Shown here: one piece after another, positions 32,727-44,465 of the stretch
How positions within the stretch are numbered: position 1 is the stretch's first letter
How the letters are laid out: each line of letters starts with the position of its first letter
The notes under the pieces: model-generated
Databases searched by the model: none
What the model was told of the DNA's origin: nothing
What the model saw: the letters and a program-made list of their open reading frames with translations, nothing else
Source of the DNA: Nageia nagi
Lineage: Eukaryota > Pinophyta
Direction of reading: 5' to 3'
DNA: 64,000 bases
NCBI GenBank assembly: GCA_050084985.1
Contig: JBITNC010000001.1
Span: forward strand, 75,578,001 to 75,642,000
Position numbers and translations under genes: made by a program

Positions 32727-34729
32727 TTTTTGCCATCCCCAAGTGGGATGATTTCACATAGTCTTCATAATATATTATACTTCAATGTGACTATGAGAAA
32801 TACATTTATGTTCATTCAATATATATATAAAAACATTAATATAGATACTAGCTAAATTAGTTTGATTTATTTCAATGAAATAGAATGGTGACTTGATCAG
32901 TTCAAGATTCAATATTCAAAGAATAAAATAAGATATTTTGAAATGTTAGAAATTGAGAAATATACTCAATAAAGATGACTCAAATGCCATTGTTTAAAGA
33001 AAGGTTATCATGGACCTATAATGTTTGGGAGTTGATCAGAATCAAGGTTTCTTGATGAAGATTTTGGACCAACGCAATATTGGGAAATGTTCCAATACTT
33101 TCTTAAAAGAATGATTGTATATTATGATACAAAACACCAAAATGATAAAGATAATATTAGAAGGTTCCTATGTTCAAAAGGGTTATCTATTAAATAGTAT
33201 TCTAGCTATGGAATGCATATCAAGAGGTTATATAAGATATAGATCTAGTGTGTTTTAAACTTATCTTATTCTAGTCATACATGTTTGGATCTAACTGATA
33301 GAGTCATAAAAATGGATGTTCATACAAAAGGAAACCCACCAAACCCTCATTTGATTCCTAAAAGAGTACATTTTAAGTTTCTAAGGTAATATTCTAATCT
33401 TTACTCATTGCATTGGAAAGAGACCTTATAAATATATCCTTAGAAGCATAAATGACTATAATACATTATAAAGGGGTTGATATGTGTAAATAACTATATT
33501 CTTCAAAATATAGGTAGACTTGTTTTGTTAATACTATGGGGTATGTCTAAAATGCTCATATCTTATGGATAAGCCTTTGATACTTTACCTTTACTTATCA
33601 AGTCCTACAATCCCAAGAAGTTGGTTATCTTTCTTTCATACCAAAAAGATCCAATAACTCATACTACTATACTTACTTAATTACTATCATGTCTATTGAT
33701 TATAATATTCTTTATTAGAGGAGTTGATTAGGGATTTTGGTTAATAAACCATGTATTTCAACAATACAAGTTTTTTTCCAATGGATGATTTAATTGAAAA
33801 AATCAATTTAAAGATAGATCAAAAGAGTTTTTTATAGAGGTTATTTATTTGAATTTAGATTCAAAATCTACTAATCACATATAAAAGGAGATTACCTAAA
33901 AAGGATAAGATAGATGATTCAGAAAAGTATAGATAAAAATAGGACTAAATTAGTCATGAATAATTCAAAATTATTTGAACCATTTTTGTTGATATTTATT
34001 TATAAGAAAATCATGGACAAATATGTGAGAATTTTCCTATAAATAACTATTGCATAGGAGGTATTAGAACATCCAAGGATGAATATCATAGTGTGCTTAT
34101 GGAAGTAAAGTTGTGGTGTGAATCTTGTAATATAGGTTTTGAGTGATTCTTCATTATAAACCACCCATTCTATTTCGTAACTCTATTGGTGTATACATAG
34201 TCTTTCTTTCACTTTTTTAATCCTCTCTTGTCTTGACTTCCTACTTTCTTCAATTATGTCTTGCCTCCCTTTCCTTCTCGCATATGTTTCTCCATTCTCT
34301 AAACTTCTTCCCTAATCCCCTTTTTCTTTCTCCATTCTTCTTCATGTTTCATGATCCTCTCCCTCCTTCCTACCTTCTACTCAATTTACACACCTCAATC
34401 AAAATTTATTTTTTAAGAATCACATGACATATCAAAAAAGGCTATTTGACAAAAGCCTTACAAATGGATATGAATTCAAAAACATCAAAAAAGCATGGTA
34501 AAGTAGTGATTTACTTCATTATTATATTAAACTATTTATCAAAAATATTTTTCTTATTGCAAAGGGTTAAGGTTATATTTGATTGGTATATGAAGATCAT
34601 TTATTTAAAGATTATTCAGAGACTTGTCCTTCCAATCCCACCCCTATTGAGTGCATGTTGCCTATTAAATTTCTATTGTATATTTTACTAACTATTCTAA
34701 CTCTTAAGAATAGCCAATGAAGGGGAAAA
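32727..34729 (+). other. Element O interior, non-coding, with primer-site-like start
   Basis: Starts TTTTGCCATCCCCAAGTGGG, which resembles element C's TTTTTGGCACACCCAGTGGG just after its 5' LTR, so this is the likely primer-site region. No frame matches gag or pol. Stretches open for 60-80 codons near 34233 and 34446 are not recognisable. The polypurine tract GAAGGGGAAAA lies at 34719-34729 before the right LTR. This is the layout of a non-autonomous LTR element. Confidence 0.7.
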
Positions 34730-36262
34730 TGTTATAGAAATTGTAACTTGCACAAAGAAGGGAGATTTTTTTCTATTTTCTTTATGCTTTAACAATTTGA
34801 ACTATTTTCGAGGCATCTAGAATAATAATAGTGTTAGTGAAAGAGAAATTTCCTAAATTCAAGTAGTATTGAATGAGTAAATCATTTTCCTAGATCCTGA
34901 TAGTACTCTCCTCCTAAATATTTTATCAAAATGTGATGAACTTCAAAGTAGGATATTCTTAAAACTCAATGAACTTGTAAGTTCAAAATATTCTTAGAGC
35001 CCAATAGTCTTCATCCTTCATGCATATTCTTAAAATAGAACCAAAGTATTATAAAGGAATATCTAAGTAAAGGGGTCTAATCAATGAATACAACTCAATA
35101 TTTCCTAGAATCCAATGGACTCAAACATGACCCACCATTTTGGAGCTCATTTGCATCTGCACACATCGATTAGAGATAACAAAAATTTAGATTGGTATAG
35201 ATCATGATAGTCTTAATTATACTACCTAAGTTCGATAAGATTGCATAAGCATTATAATAATCATAAATAAGCTTTCAATATTTTTCTAATCTTGTGCAAA
35301 TAAGATTTCTTAGCTACATCTGGGTGCTAAAGACAAAAAGTATAATTATCATTTAGCATAATTATAGGAAGTTACATTTATCTAGATTCAAGTTGTAACC
35401 TAGATATGCTAGGATTTCATACTTCTATTTAGATCATAGTTAATTAATTATAGGCTATAGTTTATAGATGATTCTTATTACCATTGGTATATATTTTTGA
35501 ATTTGAAGCTATATATACAACTAAAATTGATGTAAAATAGGAGGTTGGACCTTGTAGCATTTACACTTAAGTAATGAAATATCTATTGTTCTTACCAAAA
35601 TTGAGTATGATGGAACCTATACATTTATTTCTTCATAAAGTATTTCTATGGATTAGATGGTTGCATTGTTTATATGTTTCCTATTCTCTATGGTATGATG
35701 AATGAAATATTTGTGATTATAACCTTTGCTCTCTTGCAACTGATGATAGATATTGCATTATAGGGATTACTATAAGCAAGGGTTACTTCCTCCATGTTCT
35801 GATAGAATTGTTGGAAGCCCAAGTTGGCCTTGAGTTATACCATTCCCTTTTCTTTCCTATACTTTGAACTTGTGTATCTCTTTCAATATTTTTATCCCCT
35901 TTCCTTTTGTTTGCCATATTTCATAATGGATAAGATACTGTTATGATAAAATTAGAACATGGAATTTGGAATCACACTATCTCTTCTATATGTTATGAGT
36001 CTTTTATAGGGTATACAACCATGTCTATGGGAAGTAAACCTAATGGTTTTGAATTATAAGAGCTATAATGAATGGGTAACATCATCTTATCTATGAGATA
36101 TAAATCCTATCCAAATTGTATTCATTTATGTGGAAAGAATATGATCTAATTGGTTAAAGACCCAAAATAAGGAAAACCTATATAAAACTAGACCATAAAA
36201 AGCTCAAAGATACTATTTTGTTCTCTATTTATGGGATGCATCTAAAGAAGATTATGAGATAC
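34730..36262 (+). mobile_element. Element O 3' LTR, first part
   Basis: Begins TGTTATAGAAATTG. It aligns with 16126-17243, runs unbroken through the site where B is inserted in the other LTR (CCTAT at 35856-35860), and continues to GATAC at 36258-36262, where element C is inserted. Confidence 0.9.
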
Positions 36263-37848
36263 TGTATATTAATACATAATCACTACTCCAAGTTTTTTTG
36301 AAAGTATGATCACTTCCGGAGGTGACATAAGCTAAGCATAATCACAATGGGTTTAAGAATTGTTTTCGAAAGTAATTACTTCATTATGAAAGAAGAAAAG
36401 CCCCTTGAAGTTAATGTTGAGTAACCCGAGTTTCGGAAGAGATGACATCAACAATTTCAGGCCTTAACCCAAAATTGGATCCCGGAAGTGATGAGGTCAG
36501 CGAGGAGTGATCAAATAGCTGGAGCCAATGAGTAAAACATTCCAGAAGTATGAAGATGATGTCATAGGAGGATGATGTTCACAATTTTGAATGAAACTGA
36601 GTCCTAGAAGTGATGAGGTCAGCAAGAGATAATCGAAGAAGTCGGAGCCCGTAAATTAAGTGTTCCAAAAGTAAAGCATTTTGAAATAAGATGATGATGT
36701 CATAGAGGATAAGATAGTCACATTTTGGTAAAGACTGGGTTTTGAAGATGATGAGGTTAGCAAGGGGTGATTAAAAAGGCCGAAGTTAGTAGATAAAGCA
36801 TTTTGAAATGAAATGATAAAAGCTCAGTTGTGGAAAAGCCTGAGTTTCGAAGAAAGTGAGTAGAGCATTCCGAAAGTATGAAGATGATGTCATGAGGAGA
36901 ATGATGTTCACATTTTTGAATGAAACCAGGTCCTAGAAGTGATGAGGTTAGCAAGGAGTGATCAAATAGCCAGAGCCAATGAATAGAACATTCCAAAATG
37001 TAGAAATGAGAACAGCAAAGAGAGATCAAATAGCCAGAGCCAGTAAATAGAATATCCCAAAAGAGATGAGGATAGTGAGAAGTTAGATCACAGTCATCAA
37101 GAAGCCATATCATCTGCAATCTACCCAATTTTGTAATATTCTACCAAGTGGTGTATGTAGGTAGTATCAGTTAAAAGAAGGCTAGAATCTTGAAGCCATT
37201 TTGTAAATGTTTCTATTCTACAATTCTTGTAATTGTTGTTGCTTCAGTATAAGTATATGAAAATAAAGTGAAAGAAGGGTCGGAAGCCCTAGTATTGCTT
37301 TTTATATTTGTTCTCAAAGACCTATAGTTTTTATAAGTAATATGATACCATCTTGACCTTTCTTATCTAGCACTCGTAATTATCATTCTTAATTTGGTTA
37401 CATCGTGGTAGCTTGGCTTGTTTCCTGAATGGTAATCGTGAGTTGCTAGTATAACTGTGTCTGCTACATGGTAGAGTAAAGCTGGGAAAGTATTAGAGAG
37501 TGAGAGCTTGTACCATAGCTGCTACACTAGATTCAGACCAAGGTTTCACACACTGTGAAAGCCCGCGCTGAACTAGTGATCCACCTTTGCTTTCCCTCTT
37601 GTTACCCTAAGCCTTTTTGCTTAAATTCCTTGCACTCTACTCTTTTTTATTTTCTTTCCTATTACCCTAAGCCTTTTGCTTAAATTCCTCGCACTCTACT
37701 CTTTTTATTTTCTTTCCTGTTACTTCTCCTACACCCAATGTATAAGGAACTAGCCTTCTTCGGAGATCAGACTGTCACCATAGTCTGTTCTTGATTTACT
37801 TTGGTTAAGATTATTCGCGGTGCATATATTACACAATCCTAATCAATA
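36263..37848 (+). mobile_element. Element C 5' LTR
   Basis: Pairs with 47937-49548. Possible TATA-like AGTATAAGTATATGAA near 37247 followed by AATAAAG, a possible polyadenylation signal, near 37263. The last bases read AATCAATA where the 3' LTR keeps AATCAACA, a single C-to-T change. Confidence 0.95.
36470..37080. repeat. Diverged subrepeats in element C's LTR
   Basis: A module with GATGAGGTCAGC, GTGATCAAATAGC, GGAGCC, a CATTCCxxAAGTATGAAGATGATGTCAT stretch (shorter words shown) and ATGATGTTCACA occurs around 36490-36610 and again around 36855-37000, with partial copies between. The same modules are in the 3' LTR (48120-48780). They lie upstream of the TATA-like box and may be enhancer repeats. 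Confidence 0.75.
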
Positions 37849-37885
37849 GTATTTCTTTTTGGCACACCCAGTGGGACACGAAGAA
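37849..37885 (+). promoter_or_regulatory. Element C primer-binding region
   Basis: After a 12-base spacer the strand reads TTTTTGGCACACCCAGTGGG. Tat-lineage elements have a TTTGGCGCCCACxGTGGGG-like sequence at this place, of which this looks like a decayed form. A second candidate, TTGGTGACTCTGCTG, lies near 37892. I cannot say which tRNA primes it. Confidence 0.5.
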
Positions 37886-37996
37886 ACTTATTGGTGACTC
37901 TGCTGAAACACTATCTATGGTATGTATTAAAGAAAATTAATTGTAAATGTCATATGTGCTTTTGAACCTGTCATTTTCTTTTGTAACCTAGAGTTT

Positions 37997-39500
37997 ATGT
38001 GGACAAGATCTAAAACTAGAGCAGCAAAAGAAGCACCAAATTTTAGAACATTAGATACTCCTAAGAGAAAGACCCTGATCAAGTCCAAGTCTCTGAATAG
38101 TATTAGCTCCCTAAAATCCTTTATCAAGCCAGAATCATCCAATCTTCACACTAAAAATACCTCTCCTAAAATGGCTAATCCAGCTCAAAATATTTATCCG
38201 AAATGGGACAATGGGGTACCAATAGCCCTGGCGGTGTTGCATGACATCCCAGCAAATGTTTTCAAAACCCCTCCAAAGTTTGATGCAACTTCAGAGAAAA
38301 TGGCTTATGAGCATTGTGTTGATGTAGCTAGCCTAGCTAAGATTCACAATATCTAGCATGAAGATGTCATGGTGAGATTACTGGCTCAGTCTTTCAAGGG
38401 AAAGGTCCTAGATTGGTACAGGGACCTTCCTAATGGATCTATAACCACTTGGGCTCAACTGGTAGAGCCCTTTATCTTGGAATTTAATGAATTAGGAGAT
38501 CCTTTTTCCCTGTTAACATAGTTCACTTCAATCAAAAGATATGAGCAAGAAAATATCCCTAATTTCAATATTAGATTCCAAAAAACTTGGATGAGAGTCC
38601 CAATGCCAGTTAGGCCTCAGCAATTTCAAGCCTTAATGTATTACCTGAGAGCCTTTCCTCCAGATCTCTCTCTGTAAATCCAAAATTCCAAAGTAAATAC
38701 TTTCCTGGAGGTCTATAGATAAGCAGTGTATGCTGAATCCTATCTTATTGCAGTTGGAAAATTGCCAAGTCGCATGCCAATACCTTATTTTCCAGTAACC
38801 GCTCAATAGTAAATTTTGAGACCTCAAGCAATTAGTTTGGCTCCACCACTGGCTAGCATCCCCGCTCCTATCCAATAGTGGTCATCACCCTTGCCAGTCC
38901 CTAGATCTCCCTTGGCTTTACCAGCCCCTTATCAGCCTAATATGAATCAAGGGGTAGCTTCATCGTCAGAGATTCAGGAACTCCAAAACTTGTGTAGAAA
39001 TATGGCAAACCAGATTACCATTCTAAGCAGATAAAACAATGCAAGAAGATATCCTTATCCTACTGTAGAAAAAGCTCAGCATGTGTTGAATGAAGATGTA
39101 AGCCAAGCTTCCTCTTCTGGATCAGCCACGGGTTTGTGTTTGGCTTGCAATGGTGCTCATGAACAAACCACATGCCCTATTTATCAGTACCAGGAGTATC
39201 TATCAAGAAGTGGGGGTATTCCTCCACCTAGTGTAGCTGATGACATGAACCAAAATGTGAACTTGATGAATTTTGCACCGACAGATATAGGAGTTTTTGC
39301 TGTGGAAACAAGATCAAGAAAAAGTCCCCTAGTCTTCAGCATTCTAGAAAGAAAAGTTGAACCCCAAAAGAGTTCTAGAGCAGTGTTTCCTAAAAGGTAA
39401 GATGCAGTTCCTAGTTCTAAGGAAAAGATCCTAGAAAAGGAAATAGTTCCCCAAAAATTCCCATTTCTAGAAACCAAACTGATGCCCAAAGCCAGTGATC
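37997..39500 (+). pseudogene. gag: Element C gag (stops only)
   Basis: Begins MWTRSKTRAAKEAPNF, a basic start usual for gag. The capsid domain is clear around 38380-38500: AQSFKGKVLDWYRDLP and TTWAQLVEPFILEFN. A knuckle-like CLACNGAHEQTTC (C-x2-C-x3-H-x4-C) is at 39137-39175, one residue short of the standard C-x2-C-x4-H-x4-C. Stops at about 38354, 38519, 38675, 38717 and 39398 all keep the frame of the downstream pol, so gag and pol were one polyprotein with no frameshift between them. Confidence 0.9.
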
Positions 39501-40411
39501 AAAATCTCTGGAGGTTAAGGTTCCCTTCACTTACCAAGCACTAGAGAAAAGATGATACTCTACAGCTTCAGGAAAAATTTACCAACAGATTTAGAAATAA
39601 AATTGGTGAACCTCCAGCTATCCCAGAGTTCAACATTATGGTGGAGCTAAAGAGAAATCCAGGGAGAGTGTCCTTGTTTGAAGCTCTAAAAATTCTCGAA
39701 CAAATTGATTTACTAAAAACATCTCTTATAGCATTGAATGAAGGAATGGAAAGAGTACTCAATCTTTTTGAAACATCAAAATATCCGAGGATGGGAAAGA
39801 ACAAACCTCCAGCTTTTTACATGGCTCTGGAAATCAAAGGATATGTACTCCATAATTGTTTGGTTGATTCTAGGGCAGCTACTATTGTGATGCCTAAAGC
39901 AGTGTGCGATGTAATGGGGTTGCCTATGACAAGAACATCCATCGGAGTATTACAACTGGATTCCACACCTGTCAAAATAGTAGGAGTAATCAAGGATGTA
40001 GTCCTAAAAATACATAAGTGTCCCTTTGTAATTATTATTCAGGAAATTGTAGTTGTTGAGTTGCCCCCTTTATTTAGGCTATGTCTATCTAGAGAGTTTA
40101 CAGCTAAGATAGGGGGTTATCTAGCAATGGATTACACCCATTATTTGATCCCTTGTGGGAATAAGAGGGTAAGACTGAATAATGAGGAAATTTTTGAGTT
40201 TCATGTAGAGAAAAAGGAGGATGTTTGCACAAACTTTGGTGAATTGGAAGAATCAGATGAATTACTGGAAGAACTGCAAACTGAAGACCCTTGTAGTATG
40301 AGTATGCTCAACACCATCTACGACGTGGAGTTTGGAAATTATTGTTTAATAGAGCTAGAATCTTTCATCTTGAAACTCACAAGGGAATATTTCAGGAGAA
40401 ATGAAATGTGA
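39501..40411 (+). pseudogene. pol: Element C protease (active site mutated)
   Basis: A 258-codon stretch (39638-40411) includes FYMALEIKGYVLHNCLVDS and RAATIVMPKAVCDVMGLP. The active site at 39866 reads Asp-Ser-Arg-Ala where the family has Asp-Ser-Gly-Ala or similar; the Gly codon is AGG, one transition from GGG. Downstream blocks (IGVLQLDSTPVKIVGVIKDV) fit the protease flap and second strand. The rest is the linker to the RNase H that follows. Confidence 0.8.
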
Positions 40412-40905
40412 GAGATGTCTTTTGATGGGGCAAGATCCAAAAATGGATCCAGAGCTAGGATTATCCTGACCAACCCAATTGGTAGGGTACATAGATTTTC
40501 TTTCAGACTCACTTGGTTATGTTCAAATAATGTGGCAAAATATGAAGCTCTTTGCCTAGGACTAGAACAAGCTATCAAAATGAAAATTCAGCGTCTAAAG
40601 ATCAAAGGGGATTCAGATTTGATTGTGAAATAAGTGACAGGTAAATGTTCAGTCAAACATCATTATTTGAAAGCCTACAGGAATCAGGTTTAGGATCTGT
40701 TTGAGCATTTCAAAGCATTGCATATTCAGTTGGTTCCAAGGAGATTCAATCAAGAAGCTAACGCATTAGCACAAATGGGAGCCAGTTTTGATCCCACAAA
40801 TGACTGGTTTTGGAGAAAGGGTGTTCAGCTCATTTTCAGGCCATCAGTTCTGGATAATGATTCCTTTTGGCAAGTTTTTTGGGATGAAGCTCAAATTAAT
40901 TAGTT
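40412..40905 (+). pseudogene. pol: Element C archaeal-type RNase H placed before RT
   Basis: SFDGARSKNGSRARIIL supplies the first Asp, NNVAKYEALCLGLEQA the Glu, LKIKGDSDLIV the next Asp, and NQEANALAQMGASF the last helix, where the catalytic Asp of NxxADxLA is Asn. The domain sits between protease and RT. In elements A and E of this window the same domain lies after the gypsy RNase H. Both arrangements are consistent with known variety in the Tat lineage. Stops occur at about 40631 and 40691. Confidence 0.85.
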
Positions 40906-41990
40906 TTTATTACAACAAGCGGTATGTCATGTAGTAGGAGAAGAGGACTCTGAAGTTTTCCAAGAACAAGACATAATTCAGCTGAATAACAATAAACTCC
41001 CTAAATATTTGATTCCATTTGAAGGATTATTCGATAGAAGTGACCAAGTAAAAAGAAGGGGTATGAATATAAACCTGGATAACTATAAAGAACATGAAGT
41101 TTTTTCAGGTAAGTCATTAAAAATTGGTATATCTAATACTCTAAAATAGATTCAGGAAATTGTACAGTTATGTAGAATGTATGTTGATGTTATTGCTTGG
41201 TATTATGATGATTTAAAGGTTTTTGATAAATCAGTGATACAGCATACAATCGAGTTGATAGATGATGCCAAACTGATCAGACAAAAACAAAGACCAGTAA
41301 ACCCCAAAATCAAAGTTGCCATGAAGCAAGAGGTGCTGAAACTGTACAAGGCTGGGATAATTTATCCCATCAAGCATTCCACTTGGGTAGCCAATCTTGT
41401 GCTTGTCTGAAAGAAAAATGGTGGGATAAGGTTGTGTGTAGATTTCTAGGGTTTGAACAGAGTATCATTGAAGGATCATTACCCCTTACCTCCAATGGAA
41501 CAAATACTAAATACTATAGCCGAAGCTGAAAAGTTCTCTTTGATAGACGATTTCTCTAGGTACAATCAGATTTGGGTCCAGAATGAAGATCAGTTCAAAA
41601 TAACTTTTACAACTAAATGGGACACATTTGCTTTTTAGAGAATGCCGTTTGGACTATCCAATGCAGGGGCTACCTTTCAGAGAGCTATGGATTATGCATT
41701 TGGAGAACTGGTAAATAAGAGTCTGTTGGTATACCTTGATGATATTACTATTTTCTCTCATGATAGAAACATGCATGTTCAACATCTGAAGCAAGCCTTC
41801 ATCAAATGTAAGAGGTATGGTATATCCCTAAATCCTAAGAAGTCTATCTTCACAGTAGATGAGGGTAAATTATTGGGCCATGTCATTTCAAAAAGAGGAT
41901 GGGCTATTGATCCGGATAGAGTTAAAGCTATAAATGACTTATCTCTCCCATCTAATAAGAAGTCTCTATAATATTTTCTAGGTCAGATTA
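40906..41990 (+). pseudogene. pol: Element C reverse transcriptase (stops only)
   Basis: From 41177: VDVIAWYYDDLKVFD, HTIELIDDAKLIRQKQRPVN, KLYKAGIIYPIKHSTWVANL, NGGIRLCVDF, LKDHYPLPPMEQILNTIAEA, FSLIDDFSRYNQI, TFTTKWDTFAF, RMPFGLSNAGATFQRAMD, then the catalytic YLDD at 41732-41743, followed by LNPKKSIFTVDEGKLLGHVIS. Order and spacing are those of a complete Ty3/gypsy RT. Stops lie at about 41408, 41447, 41636 and 41969. The acidic residues of YLDD are kept. Confidence 0.9.
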
Positions 41991-42670
41991 ACTTTGTCAG
42001 AAGATTTATTTAGGATTTCTCAAACATTATCAAACCTATCACTCGGATGCTAAAAAAAGATACTCCTTTTGTATGGATTGAGGAAGGTAAAGAAGCTTTT
42101 CAGAAAATTAAAGTAGCAATTACAAAAGCTCCTCTACTGAGAAATCTAGATTTTAGCAAAGAATTTATTCTGTATGCATATGGTTCAGATACTAGTGTTG
42201 CAGCCATTTTAACCTAGAAGTATGAAAGAAATGAAGAATATCTAGTCGCATTTTTCAGCCAGACTATGAACAGTTGTGAGGAAAAATACACTTTCATTGA
42301 AAAATAGGTCCTAGCTATTGTGAAAGCACTCGATAAGTTAAAACATTACATTTCTCAGAGTAGAATTTTGATTCTAACTATACACCCAGATGTTAGGTCT
42401 TATGTTATGCAGGGAGAATTGGGAAGACCCGGGTGGATTTCAAAAATTCTAAAGTACAATGTGGAAATTCGACCCACCAAGCTCATAAAAGGAAGAGCAC
42501 TTTGTGAGCAACTTGCAAAACCTACAATACCGAAAAAGGAGATGGTATGCTTTGTTGAACAAGAAACCCTAGAATACATACTCAGAGATACGACAAAGGA
42601 TTGGATGGAGCAATTAAGCAAATATTTTGAGATCGAAAAACTGCCAAAAAACATGAATGCATCCCAAAGA
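41991..42670 (+). pseudogene. pol: Element C gypsy-type RNase H (stops only)
   Basis: After the tether (FVRRFI, PITRMLKKDTPFVWIEEG, EAFQKIKVAITKAPLL), ILYAYGSDTSVAAILT carries the first Asp region, then FFSQTMNSCEEKYTFIEK with the Glu, and LAIVKALDKLKHYI. The end, YNVEIRPTKLIKGRALCEQLA, is typical of the Tat group. It is shortened compared with chromovirus RNase H, as expected in elements that carry a second RNase H. Confidence 0.8.
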
Positions 42671-43840
42671 AGGTGATTCAAGATACACACCCAGAATTAC
42701 ATAGAGATAGATCAGATACTTTATAGGAGAAATCATGATGGCATTTTGCTAAGATGTGTACCAGTGACAAAGTCAACTAAGCTCATTGAAGAGTTTCATT
42801 TCGGAGAGTCTGGAGATCATTACTCCAGATACACGATAGTGGGTAAGATCATTCAGGTAGGATATTACTGGCCCACTATGTTCAAGGAGGCTTTTGAAAA
42901 GGCACAAAATTGTGAGAAGTGTTAGAGGTATGTGGGAAGAAAGAGAAATGCGGCATTACCATTGGAACCAATCCAAGTAGAAGAACCCTTCCAACAGTGG
43001 GGGTTGGATTTTATCAGAGTCATCAATCCAAACTCCTCTTCTGGACACAAATTCATCGTTACTGCTACAGACTTTTTTACCAGATGGGCAGAAGTAGAGG
43101 CCTTAAAAGAGGCAAGTCAGAAGACTATTCTGAGATTTGTGGAAAAGTTAATTACCAGGTATGGTGTTCCTCAAATGATAATTTTGGATAATGGTTTGGC
43201 ATTTGTAGGAGCTGAAGTTATTGATTTTGCTATGAGATTAGGTATCTATTGGAAAACTTCCTCAAATTATTACCCCCAGGGTAATGGTTTGGCTAAGTCC
43301 ACAAACAAAAATTTGATTCGGATTCTCAAAAGAATAGTGGAGGATAATCCCTAGACTTGGCATGAAAAGCTCAATTGGGCATTGTGGGTAGATAGGATCA
43401 TAGTAAAGTCAGCCATTAAAACCAGCCCATATACATTGGTATACGGTAAAAGGGTGGTATTACCAAGTCATTTTGAGCTTTCAGTTTTAAAAGTTTTGCA
43501 AGAATATGGTGAGGATTTTGAATCTCTTGAGGTTCGAATGAATGAACTGTTACATCTAGAAGAGCTCTAGAATCAATCATATCAAGACCTCCGAAGAAGA
43601 AATGAAATAGTAAAAAGATGGTTTGATGGTCGAAAATCAACTCCAGATACTTTCAGAGAAGGAGATTTAGTATTAAAATGGGATGAGGATAGAGCTAAAC
43701 TGGGGAAACACAAAAAATTTGAATCCATGTGGTCCAGACCCTATGTAGTAGCTAAATGCGTTGGGAAAAATGCCTTTGAGCTTGCTAAATTAAATGGGTG
43801 CAAATCACCAATTTCAGTTAATGGAAAACACCTAAAGTAA
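42671..43840 (+). pseudogene. pol: Element C integrase (catalytic Glu changed to Lys)
   Basis: Zinc-binding start: LIEEFHFGESGDHYS, then CEKC near 42914. Core: Asp in WGLDFIRV (43007), Asp in IILDNGLAF (43187), then after exactly 35 residues Lys (43295-43297) in GNGLAKSTNKNL, where Glu is required. C-terminal half: ALWVDRIIVKSAIKTSPYTL, GDLVLKWDEDRAKLGKHKKF, and the MWSRPYVVAKC equivalent of the GPY/F module. The frame ends at TAA, 43838-43840. No chromodomain follows, as usual in the Tat lineage. Confidence 0.9.
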
Positions 43841-43929
43841 TACAAGACCGCAAGCACAGGACAGTGATTGTTTTTGAAAAAAAATATGTTTTTGTACACA
43901 TATTGTAAATAGTGTGTCGTTTGCATTTA

Positions 43930-44465
43930 TTTCAAGTTGTCATTATGGTTGTCAGTTATTTATTAGTAACTTAGTGGTAGTTGTACTTTTGCATCGATAG
44001 AATTGAAGTTTCCAAAAGGGTATGGAAAATCAAATCTCGAAGTTCCCAAAAAGAGCGCATAATATCAAATCAGTTATTAATGCTACTATTCATGAGGATA
44101 TTGTATGCATTCCAAGAGATTATGCATCAATCAAAGAAAGGGGTTATAAAAGGACCAAGAGCACTACTCGCCAAAATACCTAATTCCAGAATTCATAAGA
44201 AGTATTCGCTTACAAATTTGCGAAACTAGTATCTACTACGCATTGCCAGGAGCTGTGGAATATAGCGGAAGAATTTGAGTAAAGCAAAGTGTTGGTTAGG
44301 GGTGACAGAATTGAGACAAGAAGAGTTGATAAGTGTAGCACAAGCAAACAAAAATGAGCTCAGGATCATCGGTGAAGACAGTAAGGAAAATAACAGACTC
44401 CATGGATTTATTGTGGGATACTGAAATTACAGCTTGAAACAAGAACCCCAAGGGCACAGCTAAAG
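43930..44465 (+). pseudogene. Candidate first exon of the extra gene of element C
   Basis: One frame (codons in phase with 44461) reads through 43981-44465 with only four stops. It ends in helical sequence (ELRQEELISVAQANKNEL, RIIGEDSKENNRLHGFIVGY) and stops at a strong donor AAAG/GTAAGT (cut after 44465). Joining to 44545 by the acceptor CCCCATAG keeps the frame into the long second part. Two of the four stops can be read as Gln or Trp codons hit by one transition. The first codon is unclear. This exon is an inference from frame and splice-site quality, with no recognised domain. Confidence 0.4.

Noticed and set aside
36757-37128. Minus-strand 123-codon frame in element C's 5' LTR, with a similar one in the 3' LTR (48457-48729)
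   Set aside because: Follows the LTR subrepeats in antisense; the two LTR versions differ in length and start, with no known motif.
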